DNA of 41,230 nt from Saprospiraceae bacterium. GTDB lineage: Bacteria > Bacteroidota > Bacteroidia > Chitinophagales > Saprospiraceae. The stretch is taken from assembly GCA_020627825.1 (NCBI GenBank), contig JAHDGD010000017.1, positions 1 to 41,230 of the forward strand, given 5' to 3'. Shown here piece after piece: positions 1 to 13,100 of the stretch. The position numbers and the translations under genes were made by a program. Every line of letters starts with the position of its first letter. Within the stretch, counting starts at the first letter, position 1. A model generated the notes under the pieces. That model was not told where the DNA came from, ran no database searches, and saw only the letters and a program-made list of their open reading frames with translations.

Positions 1-490
1 CACCAGCCAACTCATTCCATTCATCACAATTCGCATCATCACAGAGTTGATTTTAGAAACAAAAAATAGTTTTATGAAACAAATATATTTAATATTGTAG
101 TGAGATGCAAATAATAATTCTAATTAACTGTAGTAAAAATTTAAAAATAGAGTGCATTTAAATTTTTTCAAGCATTTACAACTATAAAAAGTAACTAGTT
201 TTAGTGATATGTAACTATTTTATTTCAAAAAAAGGGAAAGGGTTTATAATGTTTGATATATTGTACTATATTTACAAAGAAGGTATATCAACAAAACAAT
301 TAATAGACCTAAACATCGGCAGTCTAACGAAAAACTAATTTTTTAGAAACAAAGACTAAAAACATATAGTTTTATTCTTTCTTGTAATCCCTTCTATACA
401 ACTACTTTATTATCTTTTCTCTAATTATTGTTTTCGTATTTAAATGTTAATGTTGCAAGGTTTTAATTCGTATCGCTAAATAACATTTGT
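1..490. other. AT-rich non-coding stretch before the first gene
   Basis: No convincing complete gene is visible here. The sequence is very AT-rich with many short stop-bounded frames. The first ~65 bases are somewhat less AT-rich and could be the edge of a feature that continues to the left of the window. The promoter for the downstream cluster should lie here, but I could not place a confident Bacteroidota TTG / TAnnTTTG promoter pair. Confidence 0.5.
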
Positions 491-1273
491 ATGAGAAAAC
501 TATTAATACTATTTCTTTTTTTTGTTGGGCTACACTTACATGCACAGGATTGGGATTTTAGATATAACTACCATTTTAACGATTCAACTAGAATTCAGAA
601 ATTGAATTGGCATATTGGATTCAAGGCAGGTATTAACCTTTCAAAGATTAGCACATTCCAATCAACGATAATTAACGAAATATACGATCATACCACTTAT
701 AAGACTAAAACTCCTTTGAGAACAGGAGTATCAATTGGAATATTTGGACATTGGAAATCAAATTATAATAATTGGGGAACCGCTTATGCAATCCAACCTG
801 AATTTGTTTACACGCAGCAAGGATCATTATTTAGTTACGAAGATACAAACAAATTCACATATAATATGAAGATGAGATACAACTACATAAGTATATGTTC
901 CGCTATTAAATTGTATATATGGGATGGTCTTCATCTATCTCTAATTCCTCAACTTGAATTAGTAACTAATCCAAATGCAATTATTTATTCTTCCAACTTT
1001 AATGAAGTAAATGAAGAGATACAAAATGTAGATCAACAAATTCAAAGCAATTTAAGAGAAGTTTTAAAAGCAGAAAATCATTTTTCTTTAGGGCTTGGTA
1101 TTGGATATGAATACAATTTTGGTAATGGTTGTTCAATCATTACTGAATTGAGGCATCAAAGAGGAGTTATGGATATGATAGAAACATTATCTAATACCTT
1201 TTATATGGAAGAAAATCCTAACGACCGAAGTAGATTTTTTCAATTTACAATCGGAATCGCCTTTCCATTGTAA
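491..1273 (+). CDS. Outer-membrane beta-barrel protein (PorT-like), paralog 1
   Basis: This 260-aa protein starts with a clear Sec signal peptide (charged MRK, hydrophobic core, cleavage near HAQ at residues 17-19). The rest alternates polar and aromatic residues in short strands, as in Bacteroidota eight-to-ten-stranded outer-membrane barrels of the PorT/OmpW-like type. It ends in a strand-like FTIGIAFPL. The next gene is a paralog: both share an N-L-R-x-x-L-x-A-E block, a G-Y-E-Y strand, and a YFMEENP-type loop followed by R-S-R. The 40-nt gap to that gene suggests co-transcription. The role is unknown; such barrels are commonly envelope scaffolds or secretion accessories. The family assignment rests on pattern only. 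Confidence 0.7.
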   Translation: MRKLLILFLFFVGLHLHAQDWDFRYNYHFNDSTRIQKLNWHIGFKAGINLSKISTFQSTIINEIYDHTTYKTKTPLRTGVSIGIFGHWKSNYNNWGTAYAIQPEFVYTQQGSLFSYEDTNKFTYNMKMRYNYISICSAIKLYIWDGLHLSLIPQLELVTNPNAIIYSSNFNEVNEEIQNVDQQIQSNLREVLKAENHFSLGLGIGYEYNFGNGCSIITELRHQRGVMDMIETLSNTFYMEENPNDRSRFFQFTIGIAFPL

Positions 1274-1313
1274 TAGTTTCACTCAAATTATTAAAAACGA
1301 AAACCATACTATT

Positions 1314-2156
1314 ATGAAGCGAATCATTTGCATTCTAATTTTCAACTGTCTTCTATTTTCATTGTGTTTATCGCAAGACTTAGCAGAAATGAGTACTGAA
1401 GAATTATCCAATTCTTTTCAATTAAAAGATTATCAAAAAGCATCGAACGCTCCTCATTGGTTTAAAGACTCTACTTGGCATATGGGAGTTAGAGGAGGAG
1501 TTACTTGGTCTAGAATAACAGATATAGAAAATACAATCGTTAGCTCAATTTACAGTAGAGACGAGTATGAAAGAGATACTTCTTTTAGGAAACCTCCTCG
1601 ATTTGTTGGAGGAGTATTTTCCCATAAAAAGTGGGTATCTAACAATGGACAATGGGCTATAGCGATGCAACCTGAAATTAGTTTTGCTATGCAAGGGGGA
1701 CAATTCCATTATCATGATGATCGTGATTTAATATATGATATTGATTTTAAATTCAATTACTTTTTATTCAATAGTATGTTCAAACTATATTATAAATGTG
1801 GCTTCCATATCATGGCAGGTCCTCAATTTGAACTCGCTATAAATCGCTCTAATATTGATTATAGATCAAACTATAATGATGTAAATAATGATACTCCAGT
1901 CTTAGGTATTGATTTACAAATTCAAGAAAACTTAAGACAAACACTTCAGGCAGAACATAATTTTTCTATTCCTGTTGGAGCGGGATATGAATATATGTTT
2001 GATAATAATTTTGGCATTATGATAGAAGGGCGATATAACCTTGGAATGGTTGACTTAATGGAAACAGGACCTAATGGTTATTTCATGGAAGAAAACCCTG
2101 CTGAACGTAGCCGATCATGGCATCTAACTTTTGGATTTACCAAACTACTACAATAA
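1314..2156 (+). CDS. Outer-membrane beta-barrel protein (PorT-like), paralog 2
   Basis: This 280-aa protein has a signal peptide (MKRIICILIF, hydrophobic to residue ~19, cleavage near LSQ) and a barrel-like body. It aligns along most of its length with the preceding 260-aa protein. Shared features are W-H-x-G-x-(R/K)-x-G near the N terminus, a DxQIQ-NLR block, GYEY, and FMEENPxxRSR near the C terminus. The tandem pair is most simply a gene duplication followed by divergence. The next gene begins 8 nt after the stop, so the set is probably one transcript. No enzymatic motif is visible. Confidence 0.7.
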   Translation: MKRIICILIFNCLLFSLCLSQDLAEMSTEELSNSFQLKDYQKASNAPHWFKDSTWHMGVRGGVTWSRITDIENTIVSSIYSRDEYERDTSFRKPPRFVGGVFSHKKWVSNNGQWAIAMQPEISFAMQGGQFHYHDDRDLIYDIDFKFNYFLFNSMFKLYYKCGFHIMAGPQFELAINRSNIDYRSNYNDVNNDTPVLGIDLQIQENLRQTLQAEHNFSIPVGAGYEYMFDNNFGIMIEGRYNLGMVDLMETGPNGYFMEENPAERSRSWHLTFGFTKLLQ

Positions 2157-2164
2157 AAAATACT

Positions 2165-4132
2165 ATGAGAAAACTAATCTTAACCCTTGTCATTATCCAA
2201 ATTTTTGTTCTTTCATTACTAGCACAACAAAATCCCTTTTATATCAAAAACTTATCCGTTTGGTGTATTAGCACAGAAGAAAACGGTAGTCTTAAATACA
2301 TTGATAGAGTGTCCAATGAAAATATTGCTGACCTAAAAGAAAGTACACTCTCTAAACTGAATTTCAATCCTGCTTTAAATTTAAGGAATACCAGCAATCC
2401 ACTTATTTTAGAGTTAGATTCTATTGATTATGCAAAAGCCACCTTCTTCTCAGTTTATGCTCCCAAAAATGAACAAGGGGATGAAGTTGTTTGGGATTTA
2501 ACTAAAAATAACGAATCATACTTAATTCTTACAAATCAAAGAATGGCTGATTTAGAGGATGTAAGGTATATGAACTTTATAGATCAAAATCACTCTATCC
2601 CTACAATAAATACATACTTACAGCATAAAAATAAATCAAAAATACCAATCGAAACCCAATCCTTAATTTTAGGGCATACAGTATCAGAAAATTTACCAAC
2701 TACCCCCTTTAATGGAACTCTTGCTGAATTGATGATTTTCAATCGTACACTCAGTCCTGACGAAAGAGCATCTATCGAAACATATCTTTCTATTAAGTAT
2801 GGTATTCCCTTATCTAAAGAGACCATTCACAACTACACCAGCAGTAGTAGATTAGAATTATGGGATAAAACCGATAATCTCCCTTTTGCTAATCAAATTA
2901 TAGGAATTGGAAGAGATGACGCGCTAGATTTATACCAAAAGCAATCAACTTATAGTCGCGAAGCAGGGGCATTTATCATTGGTATCAATCAATTAGAAAA
3001 TTCTAATGAGGAGAATGAGGGGCTAATTCAAGATAATAACTTTCTTTTAGTCGGAAATAATCAACTAGATTTAGCATTCGCTAAAAAGGAAATTGGACAA
3101 CCTCAACATCTTTATCGTAAATGGATGGTAGAGGTAACGGGGAGTACTATTCAGAACACTTCTTCCTTTGTTCAAATTAATACCAATCCATTTGAAGATA
3201 ATCCCTTGAAACGTGGTGAAATATTTTGGTTAACAGTAGATAGAAGTGCTACAGGAACATTCCCACTTGGGATGGTGGATTATTATCCTATGAAATCGTA
3301 TAAAGATGATCTTATTTATTTTGATCAACTTTATTGGGATATAGATAAATCCTCAAAAGATGTTTTTGCTTTGAGCATTGGAAAAGCAATGATGGCAACG
3401 CTTTGGATAGATCAACCTAACTGTTCATTAGAAAAAGCAGGTCGTATTCATATTAACCTTCAAGGCGGTAAAGCACCTTACACCTTACAATTATCGTCTA
3501 AGGATAATGCTTTTTCTCAATCTTGGATAAATTCATCTGGAACATTAGAACAAATAGATAATCTTTCACAGGGAGAATATACTTTAATTGTTGAGGATGC
3601 TTCAGCTAATATATTTAGGGAATCCTTTTATGTCCAAAGTGAAGATGCCATACAAAGTGATTTGAAAGAACAATATTTTTTACAATCAGAGAACTTCCTA
3701 ACCCTCGATGCGAGTAAAGATATGCCCTCAAATGTATGGTATGAATGGATTTTACCCAACGGAAATAGTCTCGATCATCCAGTCTTAAATACGAATGAGG
3801 AAGGAATCTATACTTTATACATCCACCATGAAGGATGTATTTCTAAAAAGCAGATAGAAATTCTTAATTTTCAACAAGACAACTTTGAACAAATTAAAGT
3901 TTTCCCAAATCCAATTTTAACAGAAAATCCCTTTGATGTCATTGTTAAATTACACCGTTCGGCGGATGTTCTTGTAAATATATATGACGCCCTTGGAAGA
4001 TCTGTTAAACAACAAAGACTTTCAGGAAACGACTTTTATCGCTTTAATGAAAAAATAAAAAATAAAGGTACTTACCTAATCAGCTTTACATCTGAAAACA
4101 ATACACAAACTATCAAGATTGTTGTAGAATAA
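2165..4132 (+). CDS. Secreted LamG-like protein with T9SS type A C-terminal sorting domain
   Basis: From the ATG at 2165 this is 655 aa. The frame is open back to 2117, but the internal ATG is followed at once by a proper signal peptide (MRKLILTLVIIQIFVLSLLA-Q), so it is preferred. Residues ~60-220 look like a ConA/LamG-type beta-sandwich. They end in the block SPDERASIETYLSIKYGIPL, which recurs in Bacteroidota surface proteins. The middle region is beta-rich and PKD/SprB-like. The last ~85 residues (starting KVFPNP, with D-A-L-G-R-x-V and a final TIKIVVE strand) form a type A sorting domain, predicting export by the type IX secretion system. It sits 32 nt upstream of the giant Rhs gene and may share its transcript. 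Confidence 0.75.
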   Translation: MRKLILTLVIIQIFVLSLLAQQNPFYIKNLSVWCISTEENGSLKYIDRVSNENIADLKESTLSKLNFNPALNLRNTSNPLILELDSIDYAKATFFSVYAPKNEQGDEVVWDLTKNNESYLILTNQRMADLEDVRYMNFIDQNHSIPTINTYLQHKNKSKIPIETQSLILGHTVSENLPTTPFNGTLAELMIFNRTLSPDERASIETYLSIKYGIPLSKETIHNYTSSSRLELWDKTDNLPFANQIIGIGRDDALDLYQKQSTYSREAGAFIIGINQLENSNEENEGLIQDNNFLLVGNNQLDLAFAKKEIGQPQHLYRKWMVEVTGSTIQNTSSFVQINTNPFEDNPLKRGEIFWLTVDRSATGTFPLGMVDYYPMKSYKDDLIYFDQLYWDIDKSSKDVFALSIGKAMMATLWIDQPNCSLEKAGRIHINLQGGKAPYTLQLSSKDNAFSQSWINSSGTLEQIDNLSQGEYTLIVEDASANIFRESFYVQSEDAIQSDLKEQYFLQSENFLTLDASKDMPSNVWYEWILPNGNSLDHPVLNTNEEGIYTLYIHHEGCISKKQIEILNFQQDNFEQIKVFPNPILTENPFDVIVKLHRSADVLVNIYDALGRSVKQQRLSGNDFYRFNEKIKNKGTYLISFTSENNTQTIKIVVE

Positions 4133-4164
4133 CCCAAATTCAAAACAAGTTTAAAAGCAAAACA

Positions 4165-7100
4165 ATGAAACGAAAAACTGTCTTACTATTAGCTGTTTTT
4201 TTTATACATATAGCTTATATCTTTTCTTTCGATAACTCTAATCCGAATATCCAAGATTATCCTGCTGATATCCAACAAGGAGTTATTGGAACTTCAGAAA
4301 CTCATCCTATTGATACACCTGAGGACAATATCTTTTTAGTACATCTAGATGAACTTCCAGTAGCAGATGCCACAGTATGGTTATCTTATCAATTATATGG
4401 AGTTCAAGATCACACTGCTATTGCACGTAGTATAAACGAACGTCAAGCAGTTGGAGGTTATCTAGTTCAGACGAATCAAGAATGGTCAAATCAATTAGAA
4501 CAACTAGATTATAAATGGCTTCACAAAGGAAAGAACGTTATCAAGTTTTCACTGCCAGCAAATGCAAACTATCACTACATTATTAAAGATTTGAGTATTG
4601 TAGTAGATCAATCTTCTAATTCAATTCCAGCCCAAAGAAATATCGTTCTTAATCAACCTACTCAAGATTTTTATCAAGGTAAGGCATACTTAAAAGGATT
4701 TATACAAGGAAATGGAAGCGATGTCGCCACACTATGGGTTGATAATCAACAATTACCCACCTCACACGGTGAATATGAAATTTTCTTAAATCAACCTCAA
4801 GAGCAAAATAGTTGGTCTGTTGAAGTAAAAGCAATTTTCCCAGATGGAGAAATAGTAACTAAAGAAGTACAGTTTTCTCAAAATCTATCAAAGGCAATCA
4901 TTAATACACAAAAACAAAAAAATCTAAGTAAAGCGGAATCCTTTAAATCTTGGGAAAGTAAAAGACTTGATCTATTAGGAGCAAGTATTGAAGTGCCAAT
5001 AGGAGCTTTGATGCAAGAAAAAGTGATTTCTATTACAGCACTACGCTATATAGATATACCTGTTCTAAATACAGATATGGTCAATGTGACTAAAGGAAGT
5101 AATGCTTATCGCTTCTTACCACATGGAACTAAATTTTTTAAAGATGCCACTATTCAACTAGCATACGATGCTGATCTTATCCCCGAAGGATATACAGAAA
5201 AAGATATTCGTACTTTCTATTTTGATGATGATGCCAAGAGTTGGAAGAAAATCCCAAGGGATAGTGTAGATGAGGTCATGGCTAGAGTGGTTTCTAAAAC
5301 AAACCACTTTACAGACTTTATCAATGGTATTATAAAAGTACCTGAGTCACCAGAGACACAAGGGTATAAATCCACCTCCATCAAAGATATAAAAGCTGCT
5401 GATCCATCAACAGGTATAGTATTTATTGAGCCACCAACAGCCAATAATATGGGAACAGCTAATTTGAATTTTCCTATTAAAATACCTCAAGGAAGACAAG
5501 GTATGCAGCCCCAATTAGCAGTTACTTACAATAGTGAAGGAGGTAACGGTTGGATGGGATTAGGGTGGAATTTATCCATTCCATCCATTAGTATAGAAAC
5601 GCGTTGGGGTGTCCCAAGATTCAATGACATTTTAGAAACGGAGACATATACTCTAGATGGACAAATGATGTATCCTGTGGCACATCGAGATACACTTGTA
5701 CCAAGAGAAGCTGAAAAAGAAGATTTTCATTTAAGAGTAGAAGGCTCTTTTAATGAAATAATAAGACATGGAGATAACCCTACTAACTATTGGTGGGAAG
5801 TAACAAATAAAGAAGGAATTACTTCTTATTATGGCGGACATCCAAGTGTGAATATGGGACAAGGAGGAGTCATAGAAAGTGCAGTTCTTAGAGATTCTGT
5901 GGATTGTGATACCTGTAATATAGCTTACTGGAGTATTTATGAAATGAAAGATTTGAACAAGAATTTTGTTCGCTATCATTGTTCTATTCAGAAAGATGCG
6001 GGGGTTGAAAATGGGACTATTCTAGGGCAGCAGCTATATGTAGAAAGTATAACTTACACAGGACATGATAATGACGAAGGCTTATATTCCGTACACTTTT
6101 TTAGAGATAGACCTTCAAATGACATTACAGATTGGGATGGACGACCAGATATTCAAATTTCAGGGCGATTGGGCTTTAAGCAAGTGACAGCAGATTTATT
6201 AGAACGGATAGATGTTAGATTTGATAATACTCCTGTCCGAAGTTATGAATTTGAATATACAGAAGGAGCATTTTATAAAACTTTATTAGAGTCAGTTGCA
6301 GAGATCGATAAAGAAGGGGAAGAATTTTATCGACATACCTTTGAGTATTTTGATGAGGTACGAATTGGAGATCAAGAATATGAACCATTTCCAGAAAATT
6401 TAGATGAATGGGAAATAGAAGATGATGATGTGAAAGCTGATTTGATATTACCTAATTTCAATGATGAAACTAGTGTCATCACTGGATCTAAATCAGAAAA
6501 CTTCAGCATTGGAGCTTCAGCTACAGTAGGAGCATTGGATGGTAATCTTGTTTCCAAACTGAGAACCATAGGAGGACATTTTTCATTCTCTTCATCGGAC
6601 TCTGATGGGATGATTTCATTCATAGATATAAATGGTGATGGATTACCTGATAAAATTTTTAAAGAGGGAAACAGTCTTTTTTATCGGCAGAACCTAACAG
6701 GAATTGATAGAGATTCAAAAGCTTTTGGGGAAAAGCGACCTATTTTAGGAGTACAAGAGTTTAGTAAAACTAACTCTAAAGGTAATAATGCTGGATTGGA
6801 AGCGAACATTGCTGAGGCTACAAAGATAGGGTACAGTCGAGGTAAAAATACAAGTACCACAACAATTTATTTTTCAGAATTTAATGGTGACGGATTAATT
6901 GATTTGGCTTACGATGGGCAAGTGTTATTTAATAGTATAAATGAAGATGGAGACCCCGTTTTTACACCCAATAGTGATGATACACCAAGTAAGATATACA
7001 CAGGTGAGCCTATTAATGGAGATATTATAGAATTAAACCCTGATGAGCAGGAGGAATTAATAGATCAATTTCCTTTACATGATGTAGTAAGAATGTGGAC

Positions 7101-10100
7101 AGCCCCTTGTGATGGACTCATTACCATTAATGCACCAATAACAATTACAACCACACAAGCTGCCCTTGATTATGATGTAAAAGATGGAATTCGAGCAACT
7201 ATACAAATAGAAGATACTGAACTCTGGAGAGATTCTATTCTTGATTATACATCGACAGCACTTATACCAAATAATGTAAATTCTATTGTTATAGAAAAAG
7301 GGAAACGAATATTTTTTAGATTACAATCTAGAGAAAATGGTTTGTTTGACCAAGTACATTGGGATCCTGAAATAACGTATGATGGAGAATCTCCATCATC
7401 AGTAGATGCTAATGATAAGCAATTATACAGATATCAAGCATCAGAAGATTTTGTCGTATCTGCACAACAAACCGTTATTATGCCTTATCGAGGAGAAATC
7501 GAAATTAGAGGGGAATTTAAAAAAGAAGTTACTACTGATACTTTAAATGTTGAGGTTTGGAATTTGACAACAGGCGAACTACTATTAGATAGAGAATATT
7601 TGCCTGAAGACATCATTGAAGAGTCAATAAATTCTATAGCTTCCATTGCTGTTGATACTTTAAATGAAATCATCTTTCAGGTCAAATCAAAAACAAATAT
7701 TGACTGGACAAAAATTGAATGGATTCCGAGATTATACTATATAAATGCAGAGGCAATCGGAGGAGCAACAGATGCTCCGATTGTAATCAAGGAAGTGGTT
7801 TTACCTGATATGACAATTGAAAGAGATACATTAATCGATTATTGTCCAGCAGTACAATATACAATGTTCAATGATGTCATACAAAAGCCTACTCCTATAC
7901 AAACTAGCAGTCCTAATATTACAGTCAATAGTTCCATAAATTCTCTAAATCCTGTAAATGGAATTGTTACGGTTTCAGTGAAAGGCGTAAATGAGCATTA
8001 TGGCTCATCAACTTTTGAAGTAATCAATGGAGTTGGAGCATCGACCTTAACAAATACAATACCTATTATAATAAATGAAGATATTTACATTGAATATCAT
8101 GCATCAAACCCTCAATTAGGTCGGGAACTCCTGACTTATGTCAATCCTGAAGATGGTATTTATGCAGTTGTAGATTCTTCACAACAGATTTTTGGACATT
8201 TATACAGAGGTTGGGGTCAATTTATCTACAATGGTAATAGAGGTAGAGCATACGTACCTATTGATACTTCTGAACTTAATATTGATATAGAAAGTTCATC
8301 ACTTCCAGATTTTGATAATACACAAGAGTTAAATCAATCGGACGAACAGTTTAACCTTATGATGTCAAACCTTGTGATAATGTTTGCTGACAACAAAGGG
8401 CAACGTTGGACGGGATGTGATGATTTTACCTATGTAAAAGCAGATACGTTAAGTAGTTCAAGGTTAGGAGAAGATGATATTATACCTTCTGTTAATACAG
8501 GTAATAGTAACAGTGCTGGAGTTCATTCTTTATCAGCACCATACAAAATAAATAAATCTACAACAGAAAGCATATCTGCAAGTGTTGGGATAGGAGGGGG
8601 ATGGTCTTCCACTGGTTCGGAAACGACATTAGATGCTATAGATTTTAATGGAGATAGATACCCTGATATAGTTAGTGTGGACAATATTCAATATACAAAT
8701 GCTAGAGGCGGTTTAGAACAAGATTTTGTTAATCATGGATTAGGAAGTCATTTATCCGATAGCAAAGCGTTGAGTTTGTCGATTGGTAGTAGTTTTCCTG
8801 TTGCTATCCCGATTAATACAGGTGATTCTGGTAAAGGAGGAACTAGCAAAAGTAATAATGCTGAAGGTAATGCAACAAATGGAGATAATAATTCTAGTAA
8901 TGCCCAAAAGAGTGCTAGCATCAATTTTGGGTTTTCATTAAGTGGTGGTTTATCTTGTAATGGTGATAAAACAACTCATAGTTGGATGGATATGAATGGA
9001 GATGGATTACCTGATAAAGTTTATGATGATGGACAAGTAGCTCTAAATATTGGTTATAGTTTTTTGCCCAAAGAAAACTGGAATATTCATGATAATTTCA
9101 ATAATATAAGAGAAGGCGTTTCAGCGGATGTCAATGGTGGATTAGGGGTGAGCCTCTTTAATGGAAGTATTCAGGCTGGAATAGGCGCATCTTATACTAC
9201 TAATGGAACAGTTGCAGCATTACAAGACGTAAATGGTGATGGGTTAAATGATGTGATTAGACTAGAATGTAATGGATTAAATGCGGCACTTGCAAATGCG
9301 ACAGATGCTAACTTTGGTAGTGCAGGAGAAATATTAGGTCAAATCTCAAATTGTATAGATAATACAATAGATGGGATACTTGATATTGAATGTGGGGCTA
9401 AAGTATTTCTAAATACAGGAAACGGTTTTAGTCAAAATGAGCTAGATTGGACAGGATATGTTGATATTGATGGCGGGTCTGCTACGGGTGAATCAGCGAA
9501 TGCTGCGTTCACAGTCTGTATTCCTATACCTATTATTGGTATTAAAATATGTGTAACACCTAATGGTAGTGTTGGTCAAGGGGTTTCACGCCAAAACAAC
9601 CAACTCACCGATATCAACGGCGACGGCTTCCCCGACTATTTAGAATCGGATAACGATGGTCATTTAGAAGCCAAACTTTCTACGATTGGACGTACTAATA
9701 TGCTCAAAAAGGTCAATAGACCTATGGGAGGAAATTTCGAACTGACATACAATCTAGTAGGAAATACCTACCGTATGCCTTTTAGTAAATGGGTATTAGA
9801 TACCGTTACTGTTTTTGATGGTTTTGTAGGAGACGGAGCAGACTACATGAAATACTGTATGGAATATGACGATGGCTATCAAGATAGACATGAACGTGAT
9901 TTTTATGGCTTTCGTACCGTGACATCGCATCAATTAGATACGGAAAATGCGGATGCTATTTTCCGAAGTACCGTTCAACAGTATTTTAATGAAAAATATC
10001 ATCTGAAGGGCTTAGTAGAAAAAGAATGCTTACAAGATGCGAATGGAAATAGATTCAGTGAAACGCTAAATGAATACGTTTTACTTGGTTTAGGTGGAGA

Positions 10101-13100
10101 AAATGAAATCCTTCCATTTAATTTCGATACCTGCGTAGCAAAAGGACTCGCTTTTCCTGCTTTACGTAAGAAAACGGAACGTTTTTTTGAAGGTGAAACA
10201 ACAGCTTTCGTACTTGAAAACATTGAAGAGTTTCCAGAATATGATGATATTGGTAATGTTACCCAATACATCAGTTTTGGAGATAATACAGCTAATGATA
10301 GACTAGATGCAACTATCGAATATCATTATACGCCAACCCGTTCTACACCAAACAGTATTTTAGTCAATGCTGCGGGTAACCGTATCCGTAAGCGAGAAGC
10401 CGATATAGATCCTAATAATGGAAATGTCACCCAAATCCGTCAGTTTCTTGCAGATGAATCGCAGGCTATCTATGATATGGACTATGATTCATTAGGAAAT
10501 TTGACGAAAATAGAACGACCCGTCAATCATCAAGGAGAACGCTTTTTTTATGAATATGAGTATGATGATGCGGTTGATACTTATGTAACTCTTGTACGTG
10601 ATGCCTATGGCTATGAATCAAGCAGTATATATGAATATTGCTTTGGAATGTTAGAAGAGACAACCGATATGAATGGGCAAGTAATTGATTATCAAATTGA
10701 TGAACGAGGTCGAAATATACAAATAACGGGGCCCTTTGAATTAGCAAGTGGACAAGCTTATACCATTAAATTTGAATATGATCCCGATGCTGTTGTACCT
10801 GTTGCAACTACTTATCACTTTGAACCTGAACATCCTGATAACGACATTATGACCTATACCTTTATGGATGGTTTAAGTCGTCCAATTCAGGTTAAGAAAA
10901 CAGGGGCTTTATTTAATGGAGATAATAATCAGGATAATATCGAAATGATAGTATCAGGTCGTGTCCTTTTCGATGCTTTTGGAAGGACAACAAATGCTTT
11001 TTATCCAATTACAGAACCCCTTGGTACAGAAACCGTTTTCAATTCTACGTTTGATAATGTCACTCCAACGCGAACAACTTATGATGTTCTTGACCGTCAG
11101 CTAACTGTTACTTTACCTGATATTTCTAGTACAACAACCTCTTATACTTTAGCCAACGACCCTACTAACTCAGATACCTTTTTTGAAACAACTACGGAAG
11201 ATGCATTAGGTAATTTTAAAAGAGTTTATTCTGATGTAAGAGAACGAAAACGCTTTACACAAGACTTTCTTACTCCTAATCTTGCATCCTCAGATTTTAT
11301 TCTAACAAGTTTTAATTACAATGCTATCTCTGAGTTACTTACGGTAACTGATGACGGAGGAAATATAACCTATTTTTACTACGACCACCTTGGGCGAAAA
11401 ATTAGCCGAGACCATCCTGATGCTGGACTAACAGAATTTGAATATGATTTGGCAAGTAATATGACTCGCAAGATTACAGCCAACATCCGAGAAATGACAG
11501 ATGACGGGGCTATAGTGTATACCTATGATTTTGAACGTCTCCATAAAATAGATTACCCCAAAAATTTCCAAAACAATGTGGTTTATCACTATGGTGACCC
11601 AAATAGTGATAGAGATACGGAATTTAATCGTATGGGACGTATCTGGCTTCAAGAAGATGCCAGCGGTGGGCAAGAGTTTTTCTATGATGCACTAGGGAAT
11701 GTTTCTAAGAATATTCGTACCATACTGGTCAATAATTCGGAGATACGCACTTTTGTTTCTGAATCAGAATACGATACTTGGGGGCGTATTCAAACCATGT
11801 ATTATCCTGATGGCGAAAAAGTCAGTTATCACTATAATCGAGCAGGAAAACTCAACAGTTTATCGAGTGAAAAACTAGGCAGACCTTATGCCATCGTTGA
11901 CCAGTTGGGCTATGATGAATTTGAACAAAGAACTTTCCTTAGATATGGTAATGGTACAGTAACAAATTATGAATATGAACCTGACCGTCGTCGATTACTA
12001 CACTTAGATGCTACGGCATCTACAGGGCGTACTTTTATGAACAATGAATATGAGTACGATGTAATGAATAATGTCTTATCCATACAAAATACGGCTATTA
12101 TTCCTTCAAATTCTACAGAGTTAGGTGGTGCTTGTACCCAAACTTATACCTACGATAATCTCTATCGTTTGGAGACGGCTGAGGGAGCGTATACAGGCTT
12201 TCAAAATAGGCAAGACTATGAGCTTACGATGAATTATGATAAGCTTCATAACATAGTCAGTAAAGAACAACTTCATTTTCTTAATGGAGTAAGAACTGAC
12301 CGAGTAGCTGCTACGACATACAATTACGAATATTTATACGAGGGAAATACACCCCATGCCCCTAGTCAAATAGGAGAGCGTACTTATACCTATGATGCCA
12401 ATGGCAATAATACGGGTTGGACAGGGGAGAATCATGTGACTTCATTAGCAAGTTATCGCCAAATCCTATGGGATGAAGAAGACCGCATCAAAGGAATCAT
12501 AGACAATGGCTATTTGAGCCAATACACTTACGATGCAGGTGGTGAGCGGGTACTCAAAAGCCATGGGGGTATGCAAGGCATCTTTATAGATGGAGCACCT
12601 GCGGGTATGGTCAATCATAGTGATAATTATATTGCTTATGTAAGCCCATATATGGTAGCAGAAAAGCATACTTTTACCAAACATTATTTTATAGAAGGGC
12701 AACGGACTGCAAGTCGCCTCGGTTCTGGTAACTTTGACAATCAGTTTCATCCTTATGGGGGTGTCACTGCAGGAGACCTGAACTACACGCAACGGATTTA
12801 CAACCTACAGCTGGCAGCCTTACAACATCTCGCTAGTTTGGGACTACCACCTGGACCACCGACGATGCCTTTTTGGTATGCACAAGCCGAAAACTCAAAT
12901 ACGGCTATACCCCCATTGAATCCCAATGCCTATAATGCCGTACCTTTTGGTTGGCCGCCACCACCTGTGCCTCCCAATGAAGGCGAACCACCTGGGCCAC
13001 CAACATGGTTCGGTGAAGCCCCTACTACAGATAATGTCTCGGCAGGCTATGGTTTCCGAGGAAATGATGTATTTTGGGAAGCCAATCAGTACTTCTTCCA

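Noticed and set aside
1-60. Possible edge of a gene; a minus-strand frame reads CDDANCDEWNELAG
   Set aside because: Fewer than 20 codons are visible, with a stop just upstream and no start, so it cannot be supported from this window.
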